Shown here: positions 38,272 through 51,695 of the stretch, in pieces
Numbering within the stretch: the stretch's first letter is position 1
Layout: every line of letters begins with the position of its first letter
Made by a program: the position numbers and the translations under genes
Assembly: GCF_000003815.2 (NCBI RefSeq)
Contig: NC_049987.1
Location: forward strand, 12,957,434-13,021,433
DNA length: 64,000 nucleotides
Direction of reading: 5' to 3'
Origin: Branchiostoma floridae
Taxonomy: Eukaryota > Chordata > Leptocardii > Amphioxiformes > Branchiostomatidae
The notes under the pieces: model-generated
Databases searched by the model: none
The model's input: only the letters and a program-made list of their open reading frames with translations
Told to the model about the DNA's origin: nothing

Positions 38272-41183
38272 CTAGTACCCCTCCCGGCAGAGGTTGTAGT
38301 CGCCTTTGGTCCAGAAGCAGATCTGCGCGAACTTCAGAGGCGTAATGCGCGTACCCACATTGTAGTCACGTGGTGCACCGTCTTGGTTAACCCACTGATG
38401 ACCTGAGAAAGAAAACAGTAATAATGAATGTAAACCGGCACATTTTTGGCAACGCCTCAAGGGCGATCCAAGTAGTATGGGATTTACATACAAATGCACT
38501 CCCGACAATTCTTCGTTAGTCATATCGTTGGGGCACCGTAAGAGCAAGGCTGTGGCAGAACTTAAGGAATGACACCATTGTCGAGAGGAAAGATAAAAGC
38601 ACATAATTTGACAGAACTGCAGACCTGAAAATACACCGATGATCTTCCGTTCCCATTTCTCAGTTGAGTTGTCCCAGTTCCGGATGTAGATGCCTGCACC
38701 GGAAGTGCCGGGCTGAGCGTCACAATGTTGGTACAGGACGTCGGCTGTGTTCTCCAGGACACTGCAGTACCTATACGAGTCGAAAGACGGTTGTCGTCAG
38801 TATCCAAGCTATAAGGTCAGACTCCGTTAGTCAAATGTTAGTACAACTTTCCTATGGGCATAGACATCGCTGTAACTCGCCGCTGGATTCTACCTTTGCT
38901 AGAGTTTATTTAATGTTTATTTAATGTTTATTTGTTTGCTTGGACATTAATTCGACTGCTTCGAATTCATCACTTGTCCTCACCTGTAAAGCAGCCTGTC
39001 CTCCTGGTCGTTGTCGAATCCCGTAAAGTGGATCCGCCTACCGGGCGCCGTGTTAACTGCAGAGCTGACGCCGATGTCCATGAAAGGCCGATCGGTGGAT
39101 TCCTTCAGCTCTACTACCGCATAGTCGTACCTGTAGGTGTAAAGGTAAAGGGAGGGACATGTTTACGGTTGTTTGATGATGTATTAATATGTTTGTTTGT
39201 TAGGGATTTTAGCACAAAACAAAGACATTGCGATGTCAGCAGTGATATGCTAGTTTTAATGGTCAGATTTGCAACACACACTCCTGTATAAAAATGAAAT
39301 GCATGAACATCCGTGTCCGCCAGGGGAGCTCACTTACTTGACGGCCTCAATTTCCGGATTATCTTCTTCGTCCACCTCACGACGGCTGCGGCTTTTGGTC
39401 TTTCGTTTCTTTGTCTTCGGAGAGTCGGGGCTGGCGGATGGATGGATGGACGCATGGATGGATGGAAGGAAGGACAGAGGCATGCAGGGATGGGGAGAGT
39501 GCGGGAGGGTGGGAGAATGGATGGTAAAATTGCGAAGTTGGCAACGTGGAAGCAACATATAAAGCAATATGGAAGTCCAAGGTTTGGTCCGAGTTGCTAA
39601 GGTCTGTTCCAGCCGGTTATCTCAAGCTGGTAATGGCATATACATGTTCTAGTAAGCTACTAGTTTATGTTTGTGTTAGCCTTTTTTTCAACAAACATAA
39701 AATTTTAGGCTCTACAACAATCATTGCAGCATTGCCGGCCTAAGCGGCTCTGTTGTCGGGATTTTCAGAGTTCACATGAATATATAAATACTAAGTCGTC
39801 TTCCATAAGAAAGCACAATTAGCAAGGACCAAACCCTGGTAAAATGACCAAGACAGCGCGTAGCAAAAACAAGAATAATGCACAATATGTACAGAGTGAA
39901 ACAATGCGTAAAGACAGCGCAACAAGAGACAATGCAGGATGTTGGCGATGCTATAGGGATGAGACATGAATATTAGCAGCAGGGAGATGCAGCAACAACA
40001 TTTACACGAGCACATGACTGTTGGCGGAACAGCATCTATCGTCTGAAAATGACGTCATAACTGAAGGCGTGGGAACTCACATGACGGCCTTTTCCCTGTT
40101 GCGGATCTTCTTCCAGGCGGCGGGAATCTGCGTCTTCTTGGCCTTGATCCATCTCCACTCGGAGTCGCGGTGCACGCGCATAGTCTCGTTATAGGGCTGC
40201 GACACGATGAAGCCGATCTTCATGGACTTTCGTCCCTTTACGTATCTACGTACAGGAAGGGAGGGAGAAGTTGGTACGACTTGCTGCCTTTTGCGAGGAT
40301 ACCAAATCTCAGTGATCAGGCTATGTGTTACTCTCCAAGCAGAGGCCAGGCTCCGGCCGTTTTTGACGTTTTTTTAGTCGTTTTCATCGGGCTTTCTACT
40401 AGTATTTTGTTATGTTTCTTGACGTGCGCCGGCCTAGAAAACCCGATAAAACGACTAACAAAAATGTAAAAAACAAAAATGTAAAAAAAAAAAAAAATAG
40501 CCGGAGCCTGTCCTCTGCCTGGAGAGTAGCTGTGAGTGCGAACCAAGTGCACAGCTAGCCGAGACAACAAACAGAGATGAGAGAATGACGTACCTTTTCC
40601 CGTTGTGTATGCAGTGCGCGGCCGTCAGCACGTGTTTGTCCGAGATGAGGACACCTGTGCATCCCGTAGACAGCTTCACCACCGCGCTGAATGGGAAGTT
40701 CGTCAGGAACTGCTCACCAAGGATGTTAAACCTCGTGTCCACACCGAATATTTGCCGTTTCCTTCTCTTCGTTTTCACGACCATCTCTGCCACCTCTCTC
40801 CGGATCTCTTTCTCCGCTTCGGGTACTTCACTCCAGCTCACCCTGGTGAACACACTGGTCCCGTTCTCAAACAGTGTCTCATACGACAGGTAGTCGTTGA
40901 AGTCGCTGAGAGAGGGTGTGGGGAGGGCCTTCTCGCAGTCTGGTCCACATGACGTGTTATGTTCCTCCTCTACCTCCCCTGAAAAGTCCGTTTCCACAAC
41001 CTCTGAAACATCCTCTGTGACAAGGTCCGGTAGGGGGGCATTCGCCCATGTCCAAGCCCTGAGCTCACGCGGAATGTGTTCTTCTGCTGGTCTGTTCGCG
41101 TCGGTTTTGTGCTCGTTGCAGCATGCCAGATGGACCCACAGGTAGAGCAGCGCAGCTAACCACGGTCTCGGTCTCGGCCACAT
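38272..41183 (-). CDS. PRSS23/PRSS35: Secreted serine protease of the PRSS23/PRSS35 family, 6 exons
   Basis: Trypsin-fold secreted protease, 423 residues (human PRSS23 383, PRSS35 413). Exons (minus): 41183-40594, 40245-40081, 39430-39338, 39130-38984, 38770-38625, 38402-38272, all in phase. A signal peptide (about residues 1-22) is followed by an acidic propeptide and the basic site KTKRRKRQIFG (137-147), matching the family's RRKRQIYG. The catalytic triad reads LTAAHC (H190), YDYAVVEL (D285) and PGTSGAG (S355), so it should be active, like PRSS23 and unlike human PRSS35, which has lost the serine. IGVFSGHQWV spans the last junction. Residues 252-283 (exon 3) are a basic/acidic insertion absent from the mammalian proteins. 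A 5' UTR acceptor is likely at 41238. It is probably the pre-duplication orthologue of both vertebrate genes. Confidence 0.93.
39436..39474. repeat. GGAT-type microsatellite abutting PRSS exon 3
   Basis: Imperfect GGAT/GGAC/GGAA tetranucleotides occur immediately upstream (minus sense) of the exon 3 acceptor at 39430. Read on the minus strand the tract is CCAT-rich and provides the pyrimidine-rich stretch before the splice AG. Confidence 0.75.
40331..40526. mobile_element. MITE with CTCTCCAAGCAGAGG terminal inverted repeats
   Basis: The left end CTCTCCAAGCAGAGGCCAGG and the inverted right end CTCTCCAGGCAGAGGACAGG continue into CTCCGGC, giving about 27 bp inverted repeats. TA flanks both ends (40329-40330, 40527-40528). 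The interior is AT-rich with an A15 tract and no gene. It lies in the first intron of the protease gene. Confidence 0.75.
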
Positions 41184-44100
41184 CCTTACTGGCGCCCGGA
41201 GACGACGGTCACTCCACTCGGTAAGATGTCAAGCTGACCTGAAACTGAATAAAAATAAGGTTGAGATCATTGTCCAGAAGTAATATCTCCCTTTTGATCG
41301 ACTGGAAAGGAGCAAAGAGAATGATTCTTTACCAAACACAGTGTGGCATTTGAGATAAATTCGAGACTGTGATTGTCACCGGCTCTGTCACTATACCGGG
41401 GGACAGGTCTGCTGAAAGAAGAAAATCCTACCCAAGTGCGCCCTGTGCCAGCTTGCAACAAACATCCCAGATCATTAACAAATCTTCAAAGGATCGGGGT
41501 AAGACGTTGAAATGTCAGGGCAAGTCGAGGTGATGTAGGGTCAATGGAGTTACCTTCTAGCCGTGAGAATGGATACCTGGTGCGTCAGGAACAAGGATTC
41601 TCAGTTGTCTCAATGTGCAACGGTCTATCCATTTGAAAATACATCCAGCTTTAACCTTACGATTCATCTACGTCCGTTAGATATTCAATGAATCACTCTC
41701 TTTTTTCGTCAAATTCTAGATTTTATTTGAAATGCCAACATCCCTCGACCACATGCAAAGCACTGCAAGGGCAAAGTTCTCTGAACAAATGTTAGGAAAA
41801 CTGTTGCGTTGCCCTTTTCACTGAAACATATAACAAAGCAAGTAGTTTGATGATACAGTTACGCACTTACTGAGTCGCGTATCTTTATCTCTAACCTTGC
41901 CTGTCTCTGTGACGCCACTTTCAGACAAAAACTTATCACTCGATTACACAACTGTTCATTCATCAATCGAGTGTGGCAAGACGTTTCAAGACTCTTTGTC
42001 TACACTTGGGCATGTTCTGTACAAAAGGTCTATGTTCTTAAGATAACAATTAGCAGCTTAAGTACTAAGGGTCAGTAAACGTGTCAGACACCTTATTCGT
42101 CACTGCCAATCAGCATCATTGCCATAACATGACTAAGTGAAGAAGGAGTATCGCATAATGGCGTACCCGTGAACTTTAGATGTGGACACTGACAGGGCCT
42201 CAGAGTGATTAGTGCGTTCTTTGCCTCCTCCTCTGACCCGTAATCCCTAATAGGTTAGACGATAACAGGCGGGATACAGGCTTCATTGTACAACAGAACA
42301 GCTGGGTTTACGTAACCACATTCATACGTTACCTGAGCATTTCATTAGTAACTTCATCACATGTATAAAAGTGGTCAGGCTCTTCCCGTGGTCATGCAAT
42401 GTGAGGCATGGATACGTTACGATCATTGCACTGATTGTTTACACCAAACAATGCACGAAAATATGACCACGCGACTATTTTATTTCATCAAATTGTAGAC
42501 TGATACGTTGGTGGGTTGTCAAAAGCGTCTATGTACTTTTCACAAGATACTGGGTAACAAGTAAAAGAACTGATTCAGTCCATCTAGTATACATTACACC
42601 CAGAACATTATACAGTTAATAGACTTTCGCAAACGTACGCTTAGGTTTACAGTATATAAACAGTAGACAGGAAGGTAGACTCCGACTAAACACCAAAGGT
42701 TGACTTGTTACCAACTACTGTAGTCTTCAGAGTGGGTCATACAAAGAGCTCTTAGTGCAGAGCGCAGCGCAGAAGACTGTGTGGATACAGACTGTTGTTT
42801 CTGGGAGAGACAAGACGCGCCAGCGAGCAAACAGCAAGACAGACACAAGGATCTATGTGTTCATGGAGGCACAGTGTCTTTCAGTCATCTGAAGGCATAT
42901 ATTGTAGTACATGTATCTGATAATAACCTTCATGATTCATGACTGTGACAGATACAGTGACCCCAAAATCCGGGAAACAAACGATTGCACTTTCCCAAAT
43001 TTCTCTCTTCTCTCTTTTCTATGATTTCTGTCTTTACATCCTATGGGAGCTAGCTACGTCAGTCTTTTTTGTGAAGAAATCGAACCTTTTTGCTCTTGTT
43101 GAGTTGAATGATCAACATACTATCCTTATGAAACACCCCTATCAAAGCTCAACATACTTTAACGTAACATTGTGGTCACTGACATTTGGAATGATGTAGA
43201 ACACCTTCAACCCCCCCTTATCTCACTACATTCCCCTCCATTTACGTTCCTGGGATAGCTAGCACGCCGTGGCTTGTGGTTTGACCTGTGTGACCTTGGC
43301 GGTTGCCCATGTCTTAGTGACCTGTTACAGTCTTAACTTCTGGCGGACAGCCAGAGTCTACCTTGTCATAAGTGCTTTTAACGGTATAGAACCCAAACCT
43401 GTCTTATTCTGTCGCTGTAATGAGATACTCTTGGTTAGCTATGTTTACAATTTTCGTCATTTCTTCCCAAGGGCGGCCTTTTATCTCATAAGTGTCCTTG
43501 TCTGTCTGTTATCTTTCAGTCGATTCCTAAGATGTTATATATGATTCAGTTTGATGACATGTGCGTATGTATCGTGGTTCCTGCGTCATCGTGACGTCTA
43601 AGAATCACTTGACCTTGCGTTTGCTACATTGTATGATTAGATACTCCGTCTATTGGCCGGTGTAACAGATCGAATCATACTGTACCCGGGTGCAATATCT
43701 GACAGGGGCTAGATTTCGTCTTGTTACAACGGGTACGTCGTCAACTTAAAGCCGCGCAAGTAGTTACCTCAAAGACATGCACATACAGTAGACCTTAGAT
43801 TTTTTGTTAGGTTGGTTGTCTAAGAACGTGACTTGACAACCTGACGTCAGTGGTCTTTGCTCGTTTAGATTTGTCTGTCGGGTCGTTGGCCGAAAATTCC
43901 GGACGAGGAGGACATAACTCCGAGGAAATACTCCGACGTCCACCGACGAAGATTTGTTCTGCCCTAAAGGATGCTATGGGCGTCCCTTCATATAGTGGCA
44001 GTATACAATTGAAGAAGCAATCAATGACAACTATCAAGAAAGTATCTGCTCCATATAACAGTCCCACAGAAACAGTATAGTTATAACACAAAATGTGGCG

Positions 44101-44598
44101 ATGTTTTACGATGTTTTCTCGTCACCCGACTAATTCATCGGCGCGGGCAGCCTACTTCACCTTGACGCAAGGCCTGCTGACCTTGACCCAAATTAGGGAC
44201 TGTGCAGTTCTTATAAAACCTGAAGACTTCTTATGCGAACACCTCACAACTTCACAACAATCTATGATAAGAGAAAGGCAAAATGTTACGTCAACATGTC
44301 ACAATATCTGACAACAACTAATGCCATATTTCCGAACGGTGTCTCTGACATTCAAAAACATCTGAGTCATTACATGTATATTGCCAGTTTCAACAAGAGT
44401 TATTCCCGAAGGTGGTCACATTGCCATGACTCATTCACCATCTGCGAAACGTCTCTGGTTGTTACGGAACGGTTCAGACCAGCGGGCGGGTTCTTGGCAT
44501 ACCCCTCCGACAGGACCCGTGTTCCGTGTGTCAGACCTAACATGTCGATACGTCCACATGTTGACTCGTGTGTGATGACAGCAGTGGTCCTCCACCTA

Positions 44599-44666
44599 CT
44601 CTCCTTGCAGAGGTTGGTGGGGAAATCAGCCTCCCAAAAAGACGGCATATACCTCTGCTTGGAGAG
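44599..44666. mobile_element. 68 bp miniature element with CTCTCC-GCAGAGG ends
   Basis: The left end CTCTCCTTGCAGAGG and the inverted right end CTCTCCAAGCAGAGG are flanked by TA on both sides. The ends match the element at 40331-40526, but the interior has shrunk to about 38 bp. A further single terminus (TTCTCCAAGCAGAGG) lies at about 44709-44723. Confidence 0.65.
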
Positions 44667-47600
44667 TACCTCCACTTTCTATCCTTTCGTTTCAGCTGTC
44701 ATTGTATATTCTCCAAGCAGAGGTTAGACTAGTACTTAGGCTTGTTTTGACGCCCTTTGAGGCGTTTTATTAGTGTCCAAGCAGACGAGTCAGCTGGATG
44801 AAAAAGAGATGAATTTGTCCAAATAGGGACAAACAAGTTGCCATGGGATTTCAGTCAGTCTTTTGTAGTCTATCCAGCGCCGGCCGGTCTGTTCACCCCT
44901 TGACCAATCAACCCCAACTATGCTTTTATTCCGAACTTGGCCAAAGTCCCCTTTTACTGTTCGGCCAGGCGGGAGTCTGGTAGAGACTAGCGTTTTGTCA
45001 GGCTTTCTACATCTGTTTTGTGAGCTCTGACCAAACAGAAAGCGAAAGCTCGATAGAATCGCTTGGCACATGATAGAGTGCACTTTATAACGTTCTCCGA
45101 TACAGGTAATGGCATTTGATCTTTTATCATAAATCTTAAATGCCAAAAAGTTTTCATATCTTAGACGGTAAACTTATCATCATGACAAAGGGTAAACAGA
45201 CTTCGAACTTACAGACTCAAAGACAAACTATAAGACTTTCGTCAGTTATTCTGCTGCATGAAAGGCACATCGTGTTCTGCTGAACCATCGCAAAAAGTCA
45301 AACAACCACCGTCTGACATTTCCCAGTCAAGTGCATGTAACTTCACCTCTCAAACATTTCCTCGACCGCATCAGAACCAGAACTTTGACCGCATCAGTAC
45401 GTGACCTTTGTGTCGGCACACCCATGCGTCGCTGACAGACATCTCACACGCTGTAGGTGTTCCTACAAAACTTTATGCCTTATTAGCTTCCTTTGGCCCT
45501 TTTAGTCATGCTTGACTTGACCTAGCCAAATCACAATAATCATTCAAGTTCTTCTCCACCCCCTGCCCCATATAAGTCAACTTATCAAACATCAGTGCTA
45601 CCCTGTCCTTCAATCGTGACTTGAGACATGACTCGTGTCGGGTCTTACATGTCTTAAGACATCCTGGGAGGTTGGCGTCGCCTACGGGTTAAGGCCCAGC
45701 CGATAAAGGACTTGTGACACATCTTGGGCCTTGTAAGACATCTGCTGAAACAAGTAAAAGCCAGCCTCATACAAGAATAACATATATCGAAAATGCGTCG
45801 AAAAATGCTTTAGATAACCTCCTTTGGTTTTGCTACATTGCTCTATACATTGTGACTTCTCCATCTCTCATTTGTGTGCATTCGAAATCTGTTTGAATCT
45901 GTTTTGTCTATGATGGGCGACCACAGCATGTGGAATAGTGATGGAACCTCGGGGGTTTGGAAGATAACAATCAGGCATGGCCAAGTTCACGGCACCCTGT
46001 GTCTTGAGCCTGTCGTTAATGCCAATTTGGCTCTAAGTTTGTTTTTATGGGCGGAAACTCATATATGAGAATATCGAGTGGACAAAGGCGTTTTCAATTT
46101 TTGGTCATCATAATGATTGTGACAAAACTACTCCATGGCCAGTACATGACTAGCAGACCTCCCACTGGGCCGTAGTTTGTCTATCACGGAAATAACGTAC
46201 GGCACTACCATAAATTCGAAAATGGCAGGCCTACGTGCCTTTTTAGACGCATAAAAAGACGTCCGCGTACGTACGACAGGTAATGTTTTCTCCTGTAAAT
46301 CATGTCTAACTAACATCACAATTCGTCGCTTGCGTTACGCTCTTATGTTTTGCTGTTGGTTAAGTTAACATTACATAAGCAGATGTACAATCTCTTATAG
46401 GACGCCAATTCTAAGGCTTTTAAGAAAACATACTTTACCTACTTGGACACTGCACTCGATAATATAAACAATGCCTGTATAGTGAGTTAATCAAATTCAC
46501 ATACCTTGAAATGACTTTAGCTTACATGGATTCCTGTGCTCAACAATGCGAAACAATCTCAATAAGCGTTCATGCTCAAAAGCGAGTAGTTAAGTACAAT
46601 ACGATTCTGATGTTAAATCGTCTATCATATCAGATAACTACAAATAAGCCTAGACTGCAAAGGCTAAACATGAGAACATCTATCATCAACCTACCAGTTC
46701 GGTCCAACCTCTGCCTATTGATGACTAGCGTCTGACTCTAAGTCTAGAAACTCGCAGGCTTTTGTTCAAGCTGAAAAGGGCGGTGTTTAGCCCACACACG
46801 TATATCGTGTCACCTGGCTTCCATTGCATGTCGACAATGAACTTCCCTCTTGCCAAATGTAATTTCCTTCCGTCGGACTGTGGGTGCAGGCAGTCGCTTG
46901 TGGGCGGTGATGGACGTTTTGGGATATTCCATTAAAACGGTTTCAATCAGGGGTGGGCTGTAGAATATCATAACCATCCTGCACTTGTTTTGTTACCGGT
47001 GTAAGACAGTCCTTTCTTTTCTTTTTTAAACATTCTGCGTTGACAGTCGCGATACCAATGGTGGCTTCATTTTTTATTAATGACATTTATAGCAGAGGTC
47101 CACAGCATCGTGATCATTGGAAAAGAGAGTAACAGTTAGGGTAGGGTGTGGATGTTGACTGGTAAAAATTGAATTACAGAAAGGACTCCCAAAGTTTGCC
47201 GCCCAAAGACCCTTGCACTGACTCGCGCCTGTGTTCAGCATATTTACGAACCATGGTTATTTCTGTCCTAAACAAGCACAGAAACACGGACTAACTACAG
47301 GAATTCAAACATTTTCTGCCTAACCGGGCAATATAGTGAGGGAGATATGGGGTCTTCGGTTTCAGCAGGCGACAGTTGTCTGATAGAACGACATCTTAGT
47401 GAAATATAACTGGAGCTCTTTGTTGTATTACTTCAACAAGAACAGGTTCTGAAACAGTTTCACACAATTAAATTCTGTAATTGGAATCTGACAAAATAAA
47501 CACAGTTTCAAAAAAAGATTGTGACATTTATTTATAATTTCATTGATCGATTCGAGTGTATATAAAATCAGATTGCTTCGTTTAAAAACCGAATACAATG

Positions 47601-50600
47601 TCTACATAAGAACCGTTTATCTGAGCATAAAATCGAAATAAACATAAGAACAAACTAAGAAAACACGACAGTACACAGCGTGCAGTGCTGAAGTCACTTG
47701 ATACTGGTTTACAAATAGGCACTGTTGTCTTGTTTTGTAACCACACTGGCACCACGGTCGCACAGTGGCAGCAATGTATTAGTAGTAGATAAGATAACTC
47801 TTTTCACTCAAATGTAACTGAGCTCAAGCATGAATTTCAAGGATTCCTTCCTTACTTTCCAACCTTTTATAATATCACAGGTCTCTGATCACAGGTATTA
47901 AAAGACTCAGAGCTGAATCAGACGACCCTGTCTGTGTGGCGAACCACAGGAAGAAGAATCTAGTGCAAGGACATTTATCTTAAAATTCCCACTCGTCTTG
48001 GTTTGGCCTTCAAAGACCATAACTACAGGGCAAAAGTGGAAGTATTTGGGACGCCATACACATGACGTCATGACGTCCATTCATGCAATACCACTCTGTC
48101 GCCCATAGTCGGCTCTACTGCCCTTTTTTTATATCGTTGGACTGTTTCTGGTCGCGACAGCACTCTTATGCTCAGCAAGCAAAATATGGTGAACGAGGCT
48201 CGTCTTGGTATTTCCGCCAGCCAGCTACCATTACACCACCCTTCTAACATGTTAGACCAGTAATCCATTCTCTGACCTCCTTTCCTAATCCACCACTTGA
48301 ACGTGTAAGGACTGAGAGACATGTTCTACAAATAGTACATGCGTCCGTCCCCGACTACCAGCAAAGTAAACCGGGTTTCACACGGCGCTCTTATATTTTC
48401 CACATTGCCGTCTTTCAACATACGGCAACTGCTAGCTGTTGAAATATGTCACAAAGCGCCTGTTCCACAATATTCATGATATTCATCTCCTACTTGATTG
48501 TTTCTACCAGTTCTTGGTCATAACTAGAAACAATTTCGACTTTCGACCAAGATATCATAAAAAAATAGAAGAAACCCTAGGTAACCTTAGCCGAAGACCA
48601 CATTCTATGTCTGCGTCCGTCAATACCACAAAGGAAACAGTATTATCACTGTAGCCACTAGATTCAAGCAACCACACTGTTTTGAAATCTGCAGAACCAC
48701 TTAAAGACACAAGATATACAATATTTCACCTGCTCCTTTTCTTTGGTTCTTCTAGAAGTTCAAGACTTCTTCATGTCCGTCACAAGTCCAGTATGGCACG
48801 CATCCCTTCAGAACCTGTTACTGTTGTTTCCATTCCTACCCACTGAGCATTTCTGCACAGATCTCTGATTACTACTCAAAATAGGCGGGGTACTGTCAAC
48901 TCCTTGGGGCTGGTCGCATAAGTCCGCATTACGTTTCCAAACAAAGTCGCCTTTGATATTACACATGAAGTTGATTCTAGCGAGTTATTTTGCAAATACG
49001 AGGGACATAAATGCATTTTTAAACCAGTGAAATTCTTGCCGTTTAGCATTTCGTAGTGAAATGCAGTATTTGCTTTTTCAATGCTTTTTAATCCATGCCG
49101 CACTGTAACCCAGAATGCTCAATGTCACAAGGGTCGCAGCTGAGGAGTTAATTATTAGTGTCATGTTGTGACTGTGACACCTTTTTTTCAGACTAAGGTT
49201 TCACTAATTAGAGCAGCTTTGTGTACAAAATAGAACCTTTGTCTTCATTTGTTAGATCGATGGTCTTTTGACCTCTACCTTCACCCTGCCCTCACTACAC
49301 GAAATGTTATTGGCTGTGTAATCTCAGACCCAACGGGGAGGGAGCATACTAAAGTTAAAAGTGCTGCACGTCTTGTAATGGTTCGCTTGAAAACCATGCA
49401 AGAATGTATGAAACGATCCCTCTTGCTAGCTACACTTGGTGACGTCATAGCGGTTTATTTTAGGAGAAAGTTAGTCAGGAGTTGCTAATGGGAGAGTCAA
49501 CAAGTGTGGAGTAAAGAAAGCAGCGTCAGGATTCGGGAATCTGGGAAATGCTGGGGGTAAGCTTGCTTCCAGAGGCAAACATTTCCTGGTCTTTCAGCAG
49601 AGGTATAAACAGAGCATGTAGCGGACTTTGATGCCAGGTGTCAGTCAGAATAGGGAAGAGGGAACTAGCCGAGCAAAAAGATCTGGAAGATACGCAGATG
49701 TTTATTACTTATTAATCTGTTAACAATGGTGTGTTACGATTGTACAGACACATATGTAAGCGACCCGTGTTTTCGATACTAACTGTTGTTTTGCCATCAA
49801 CTGTTATGAAAATGATGTTTGAAAATCAGGAAAATTGAGATTTTAGAAGAAATGAAGAGACACAACCAACGGGTCAAATAAGGACAGCCGAACTGTGTAC
49901 GGAATAGACATTAGTGATGAGACACAAATTACAAGTTCAACATCGTAAATGACAAGTTCAACACAGACGAGATGTAGCTAAGAACATTGCAAACACGTGG
50001 AGAGCGAGCTCGAGTCTGCCCGTACATGCACGCAAAGTACGGCGAACTGGGAAGAATTCCAAATATGTCGATGGGAAAAATTCATATACAATGAGAAGAG
50101 ACCGGGCCTGGGTACATATGGACAAAGAGCAACTGTTATAGCACTGTGGAACAACGAAAGCGGACATTATTCCCTGCCCACATAGTACTTGTAATCTGTA
50201 GTTCCAAAGTAGGCTGCTAGAGGGTGTTCAGAAGTTCCCATGAGGGCAAATACTTAACCTAAATAGTAATTCAGTACAAATGTACTGTATTCGCCAACCA
50301 CTAACACTAACCGACCCACTCCATCCGATGACTTACCAAGTAACACCCGTCTGACCAACCAACCCGCATCCACCTACCCAACTGCTGATAAGATACCTAA
50401 AATGGAAAAAAAATGTTTGAAATATATTCATTATGACAGTCATGTAGTTCATTGACTATTGACTATCCATCCGACCCGAAGGCTGTATTTCCAGACCACA
50501 AATGGTAACACTGGAAACTGTAGAAACTGGTGATACGGATCGGCTGAAGTCGTCTTTAGCGCACTAGACAGTGAAGCTCGCCAGACTTGCAGAGTTACCG

Positions 50601-51145
50601 TCCCAACCTGTACTGACGCCATATGCGCTTCTTGTTATGGCCAGAACATTACCTGATGCCGACGGATCTTAACGTTAGACTTCTCGCCTTGTAAATACCA
50701 TACATGCCCGTTGGATGAGGTAGTGCGAAGTTACGTAATTCTCTCCCGGATGCGATACCGTCTCTTCAAGAGAAATCCTTCTGTCGAAAGTCAAGCACAC
50801 CAATGGACTTTTTCATGGGCTTTCTTTGAAAAAAAGGCGATTCCTTTGAAATGGAATCTCCTATGTCACAGGGCCATGCTATAACATATCTACATCCTCT
50901 GTAAGGTTGTATGTAGCAAATATGTGAAGCAAGTTGAACTCGGAAGCTTTCCTATGCGACTAGCTACAAATAAAAGCGATGGTTCTGGACCAAACCGCTC
51001 GACATTTGGGCGATGATGTATAACGTTAAAGACACAATCTGCAAAGATCTTTATATTTCGCTGACTATGTACCACAAGCAGGTAGTCAGGTGAACCCTCA
51101 AAGCGACGTCCCGTATTTGGTGTGAACAACTGAGTGGACACACCG

Positions 51146-51695
51146 CATGCCCGTAGCCAGGGGGGGTTCGGGGGGTTCGGAAGAACCCCCCCACATGCTC
51201 AAAAGGTCCGCTTTTTCAGGCTGGAAGGTCCACTTTTTCATGTCCAAGATTTTTTTTCAAAGGTATGACTGATTTGCATTTTTCCATGATAGACATTTCA
51301 GTCAATCTTAGTGAGTCTATGAGCAAAACTTGCTCCAAAAAGTGCAGGAAATGGCTTTTCAGAGGGTCCAGATTTCAAAATTTCCCCGGACCTCCATTGC
51401 GACGCCTTTGGTGTCGGACATGGTGAAAATATGTCGAGGGAGTTGGCCTCAAAGACTTACGCAAAAGCCTTGTCTTTTAATAGAAATTTCATTAAACTTC
51501 GCAAGCGTTTTTTGCCCGTCAAAATGCAGAAAATGGCGTTTCAGAGGGTCAAAATTTCAATTTTTCCGGGGGAGCATGCCCCCGGACCCCCCTAGGTAGC
51601 TCACGCCTTTGGCGTGAGTCTCGCGCCTGCGGCGCTCGATGGTCCAACAATTACTAAAAAGAACCCCCCCAACCAAAATCCTGGCTACGGGCATG
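51146..51695. mobile_element. Non-autonomous DNA transposon, 550 bp, CATGCCCGTAGCCAGG inverted repeats
   Basis: The termini CATGCCCGTAGCCAGG are inverted and flanked by a 5 bp direct repeat CACCG (51141-51145 and 51696-51700), consistent with a target-site duplication. C/G homopolymer runs sit just inside each end. Internally, a block near 51333-51395 (GGAAATGGCTTTTCAGAGGG) recurs in diverged form at about 51525-51585. No transposase frame is present. Confidence 0.8.

Noticed and set aside
44790-45146. A 118-codon minus-strand open frame
   Set aside because: No recognisable domain, no start context or splice sites that build a gene, and the region is repeat-like.
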